Part shown: piece by piece, positions 6,860-8,218 of the stretch
How the letters are laid out: every line of letters begins with the position of its first letter
Position numbering within the stretch: position 1 is the stretch's first letter
DNA from: CAZMVU01 sp964569295
GTDB taxonomy: Bacteria; Hydrogenedentota; Hydrogenedentia; Hydrogenedentales; JAGMZX01
Assembly: GCA_964569295.1 (NCBI GenBank)
Contig: CAZMVU010000213.1
Location: 1 to 8,218 of the forward strand
Reading direction: 5' to 3'
DNA: 8,218 nucleotides
Notes under the pieces: model-generated
What the model was told of the DNA's origin: nothing
Database searches by the model: none
What the model saw: the letters and a program-made list of their open reading frames with translations, nothing else
Made by a program: the position numbers and the translations under genes

Positions 6860-7285
6860 TTGAACCAGATTACCGACCTGGCGCCGCTCGCCATGCTGAC
6901 AAATCTCGAACACCTGGACTTGCCTGTGCAGACGCCGGGCCTATCCGACCTCACACCGCTGCAAGACCTCACGGCCCTCCGCGAACTGAACCTCAGTTCC
7001 AACCAGAACATCGCGGACCTCACCCCCCTCGCCGGGTTAATTGCGCTCGAGAATCTGAATCTTGACAACAACAGCATCGAAGACATAGCTGCCCTTGTTT
7101 CAAATTCTGGTATGGGCACGGGCGACGAAATACGCCTTCAATACAACCCCCTGAGCCAAAGCGCGCGATGCGATCAGATCGCAGCCCTTGAAACCCGGGG
7201 AGCGAACGTCTTGCCCGCCTCCGCCAGGCAATGTGGGGACGCTACCCCTATTTTCGTTTTGCGCCGCCGGGGAAGGCGTGCATGA
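6860..7285 (+). CDS. Leucine-rich-repeat protein fragment
   Basis: A 141-residue frame with three to four 22-residue LRR units of the internalin type: ITDLAPLAMLTNLEHLDL, LSDLTPLQDLTALRELNL, IADLTPLAGLIALENLNL, then a capping unit around IEDIAALV ... IRLQYNPLSQSARCDQIAAL. LRR domains of this kind bind proteins and are usually exported, but there is no signal peptide and the sequence opens in mid-repeat (NQITDL). It is therefore probably the 3' part of a larger secreted LRR gene. The frame is the same as that of the preceding beta-helix gene, and no stop lies between the TAG at 6806-6808 and the TTG start. From about residue 126 the protein is encoded by the left end of the mobile element, so the final GDATPIFVLRRRGRRA is not native. 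It may be expressed from TTG or may be a relic. Confidence 0.6.
   Translation: MNQITDLAPLAMLTNLEHLDLPVQTPGLSDLTPLQDLTALRELNLSSNQNIADLTPLAGLIALENLNLDNNSIEDIAALVSNSGMGTGDEIRLQYNPLSQSARCDQIAALETRGANVLPASARQCGDATPIFVLRRRGRRA
7236..7246 (+). repeat. Left inverted repeat of the element
   Basis: GGGACGCTACC is the exact reverse complement of 7484-7494. It lies within the last codons of the LRR frame and marks where native LRR coding probably ends. Confidence 0.6.
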
Positions 7286-7293
7286 CTGGGTTC

Positions 7294-7476
7294 ATGCCCA
7301 GGCTTGCACGCGTCGTGGCGCCGGGTGCGCCGCATCATGTCACCGAGCGGGGGAATCGGTTGAGGGTTGTCCCCTCGGCAGCAAGCCCGTTCATCACGGT
7401 CATCAGAGAACATCGCGGCCGCGTTCTCCTCCCCAAACGTCCCAGCCGCCCGACGAAATGCGCTCGGGAAGGATAG
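7294..7476 (+). pseudogene. Remnant of REP-associated tyrosine transposase
   Basis: The frame begins MPRLARVVAPGAPHHVTERG, a close match to the start of IS200-like/Y1 transposases (typically MPR.AR.V.PG.PHHVTQRGNR). After about residue 22 similarity stops. The last part, RVLLPKRPSRPTK, resembles the basic proline-rich C-terminus of the same family, and the TAG stop lies 7 bp before the right inverted repeat, as expected for an intact element. The catalytic HUH motif and the nucleophile tyrosine are absent, so the product of about 60 residues cannot be active by itself. An alternative ATG 12 bp upstream (7282) adds MTGF. The C-terminal match is weaker than the N-terminal one. Confidence 0.6.
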
Positions 7477-7483
7477 AAATATT

Positions 7484-7494
7484 GGTAGCGTCCC
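7484..7494 (-). repeat. Right inverted repeat of the element
   Basis: GGTAGCGTCCC pairs exactly with 7236-7246. A weak promoter-like pair overlaps it (TTGGTA at 7482-7487 and TATTCG at 7505-7510, 17-bp gap), upstream of the small gene. I put little weight on that promoter. Confidence 0.55.
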
Positions 7495-7514
7495 TAGATT
7501 TCGATATTCGATTC

Positions 7515-7520
7515 GGAGGA
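7515..7520 (+). promoter_or_regulatory. Ribosome binding site deciding the GTG start
   Basis: GGAGGA lies 4 nt before GTG at 7525, within an acceptable range. There is no ATG in this frame near the beginning of the conserved protein, so this site selects the start. Confidence 0.55.
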
Positions 7521-7524
7521 TAAC

Positions 7525-7887
7525 GTGGGACTTGAGATATCGCAAGAGGGTTACGTGCACATCAATGGAGGCGGCCTTATCTCGAATGGAGAACCTGCGC
7601 CAGCAGGCATAGAAGAAATCGTGCTCGTTGAGTCAGGTGGTATCGTTAAGGCCAAACTGGTTTTCACAGACGATGGCATGGACAGACGAGCCTACCTCTG
7701 GTTGCAGGGGAATGCAATCGTCGCCTCCGAAGCCTTGCCACGGGGAGAAGTGGATGAATACGTCGTTTACAATTCACAGGGAATCCCTGTCATGTGGATT
7801 GACAGCGGAGGCACAATGCGGTTACGCGGATTGGTCTATGTCGCCGAGGCGCTGGTGAGAGATGTTTGGAACTGGCCGTTCTCGTGA
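7525..7887 (+). CDS. Small beta-rich protein of unknown function, intact copy
   Basis: A 120-residue protein I do not recognise. It has no signal peptide, membrane segment or cysteine. The sequence alternates hydrophobic and polar residues with many Gly and Asp turns (EEIVLVESGGIVKAKLVF, YLWLQGNAIVASEAL, GIPVMWIDSGGTMRLRGLVY), suggesting a mainly beta fold, perhaps of two or three similar strand-turn-strand units. It ends in aromatic WNWPFS. Its stop overlaps the ribosome site of the beta-helix gene that follows, so the two are probably translated together. A partner role such as folding, tip or capping for the exported protein is possible but purely inferred. The GTG start is set by GGAGGA at 7515-7520. 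Codons 24-120 are identical to 4684-4976. Confidence 0.65.
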   Translation: MGLEISQEGYVHINGGGLISNGEPAPAGIEEIVLVESGGIVKAKLVFTDDGMDRRAYLWLQGNAIVASEALPRGEVDEYVVYNSQGIPVMWIDSGGTMRLRGLVYVAEALVRDVWNWPFS

Positions 7888-8137
7888 GGAGTAGATACAT
7901 GAGCACAGCACGACATCGGAAGTTTGCGCGGATGCTTCTATGGGGACTCTCGGGGATGATGGCGCTCTCCGCCCATGGGGCAACGTTCGTGGTTAGAGAC
8001 CCACAGGACTTACCGGACACGAACCCGGGCGATGGGGTTGCCATGTCCGCGGCGGGCACGACAACGCTTCGTGCCGCCGTGGAGGAAGCCAACGCCACGC
8101 CCGGCGCCGATGAAATCGTGCTCAGCAGGGTGCTCGG
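7595..8137 (+). repeat. 543-bp direct repeat, copy 2
   Basis: This matches 4684-5226 without a difference on reading. Here it continues an intact small gene on its left side, so copy 2 looks like the parental arrangement and copy 1 the derived one. On the right, coding continues into a homologous but diverged beta-helix gene. Confidence 0.95.
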
Positions 8138-8218
8138 TGAGCGTGAAGTTGGTGCCGTGGTCGTGGATGGTCCCTTGTTCATCGCCGATGACCTTGTGAT
8201 CACGGTCGAACAACTCGC
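7899..8218 (+). CDS. Second CSLREA/beta-helix secreted protein, 3' end outside the window
   Basis: The first 106 residues are visible. Residues 1-80 (signal peptide and CSLREA-like region) are identical to the protein at 4988-6808. From residue 81 it reads EREVGAVVVDGPLFIADDLV, against QREIGEAFLEGTLLIADDLA in the first paralogue, so homology continues with many substitutions. It uses the same ATG and GAGGAG ribosome site as its paralogue and is likely coupled to the intact small gene 11 bp upstream. Function is expected to be similar: an exported surface or extracellular beta-helix protein. Confidence 0.8.
   Translation, partial: MSTARHRKFARMLLWGLSGMMALSAHGATFVVRDPQDLPDTNPGDGVAMSAAGTTTLRAAVEEANATPGADEIVLSRVLGEREVGAVVVDGPLFIADDLVITVEQL

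Larger units (their letters stand above)
7235..7503 (+). mobile_element. Internally deleted IS200-like / RAYT-type element
   Basis: A stretch of about 270 bp bounded by GGGACGCTACC (7236-7246) and its exact reverse complement GGTAGCGTCCC (7484-7494). Each end is followed on its right by a similar CTATTTTCG or CTAGATTTCG. Inside is a start typical of REP-associated tyrosine transposases and a basic, proline-rich end typical of their C-termini. The full-length family is near 200 residues or more, so most of the gene including the catalytic region is missing. Element limits are approximate. The identification rests on the N-terminal signature and on remembered GGGACG-type ends; it was not searched. 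Confidence 0.55.

Noticed and set aside
7367..7612. Plus-strand frame of 81 codons crossing the element's right end
   Set aside because: It overlaps the transposase remnant and the intact small gene in another frame, has no ribosome site and matches nothing.
1..8218. CRISPR array, tRNA, rRNA, phage genes or defence systems
   Set aside because: I looked for short regular repeats, cloverleaf-like ends and typical integrase, toxin or nuclease motifs and saw none. The only repeats are the two long direct copies and the 11-bp inverted pair.

Overview
The window is GC-rich bacterial DNA with strong Shine-Dalgarno sites and frequent GTG starts. No rRNA, tRNA or CRISPR array is visible. Its secreted proteins combine a CSLREA-type N-terminus, a GGGI-rich beta-helix and a cysteine-bearing, EF-hand-like C-terminal tail with repeated 'LRVIQ' motifs, next to leucine-rich repeats. 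From memory, this combination suggests an uncultured environmental bacterium of the PVC/Hydrogenedentes type. That placement is an inference and cannot be proven from 8 kb.

Layout. Positions 1-346 hold at most a gene tail and a leader region. Positions 347-4671 form a two-gene sugar-nucleotide operon. The first gene is a GalU-like UTP:glucose-1-phosphate uridylyltransferase. After a 38-bp gap with a perfect hairpin comes a 1111-residue fusion of a GHMP-type sugar kinase (N-terminal) and a UDP-sugar pyrophosphorylase (C-terminal). This is the reverse of the domain order in the known FKP fucokinase/pyrophosphorylase fusions. The two proteins probably make activated sugars for envelope or exopolysaccharide synthesis.

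Positions 4684-8218 are an accessory, repeat-built region. A unit made of a small beta-rich protein of unknown function, followed 11 bp later by a secreted beta-helix protein, occurs twice. The two copies share a 543-bp direct repeat (4684-5226 and 7595-8137) with no difference seen on reading. The repeat starts inside the small gene and stops inside the beta-helix gene. Beyond it the beta-helix proteins are still homologous but clearly diverged. Copy 1 has a 5'-truncated small gene and a complete 606-residue beta-helix protein. Copy 2 has the complete small gene and a beta-helix gene that runs off the window.

Between the copies lies a leucine-rich-repeat fragment whose 3' end runs into what looks like an internally deleted IS200-like (REP-associated tyrosine transposase) element with 11-bp inverted ends. 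The pattern of constant leader, variable passenger and mobile-element debris suggests either cassette exchange of surface proteins or a repeat-induced assembly join. Both readings are discussed.
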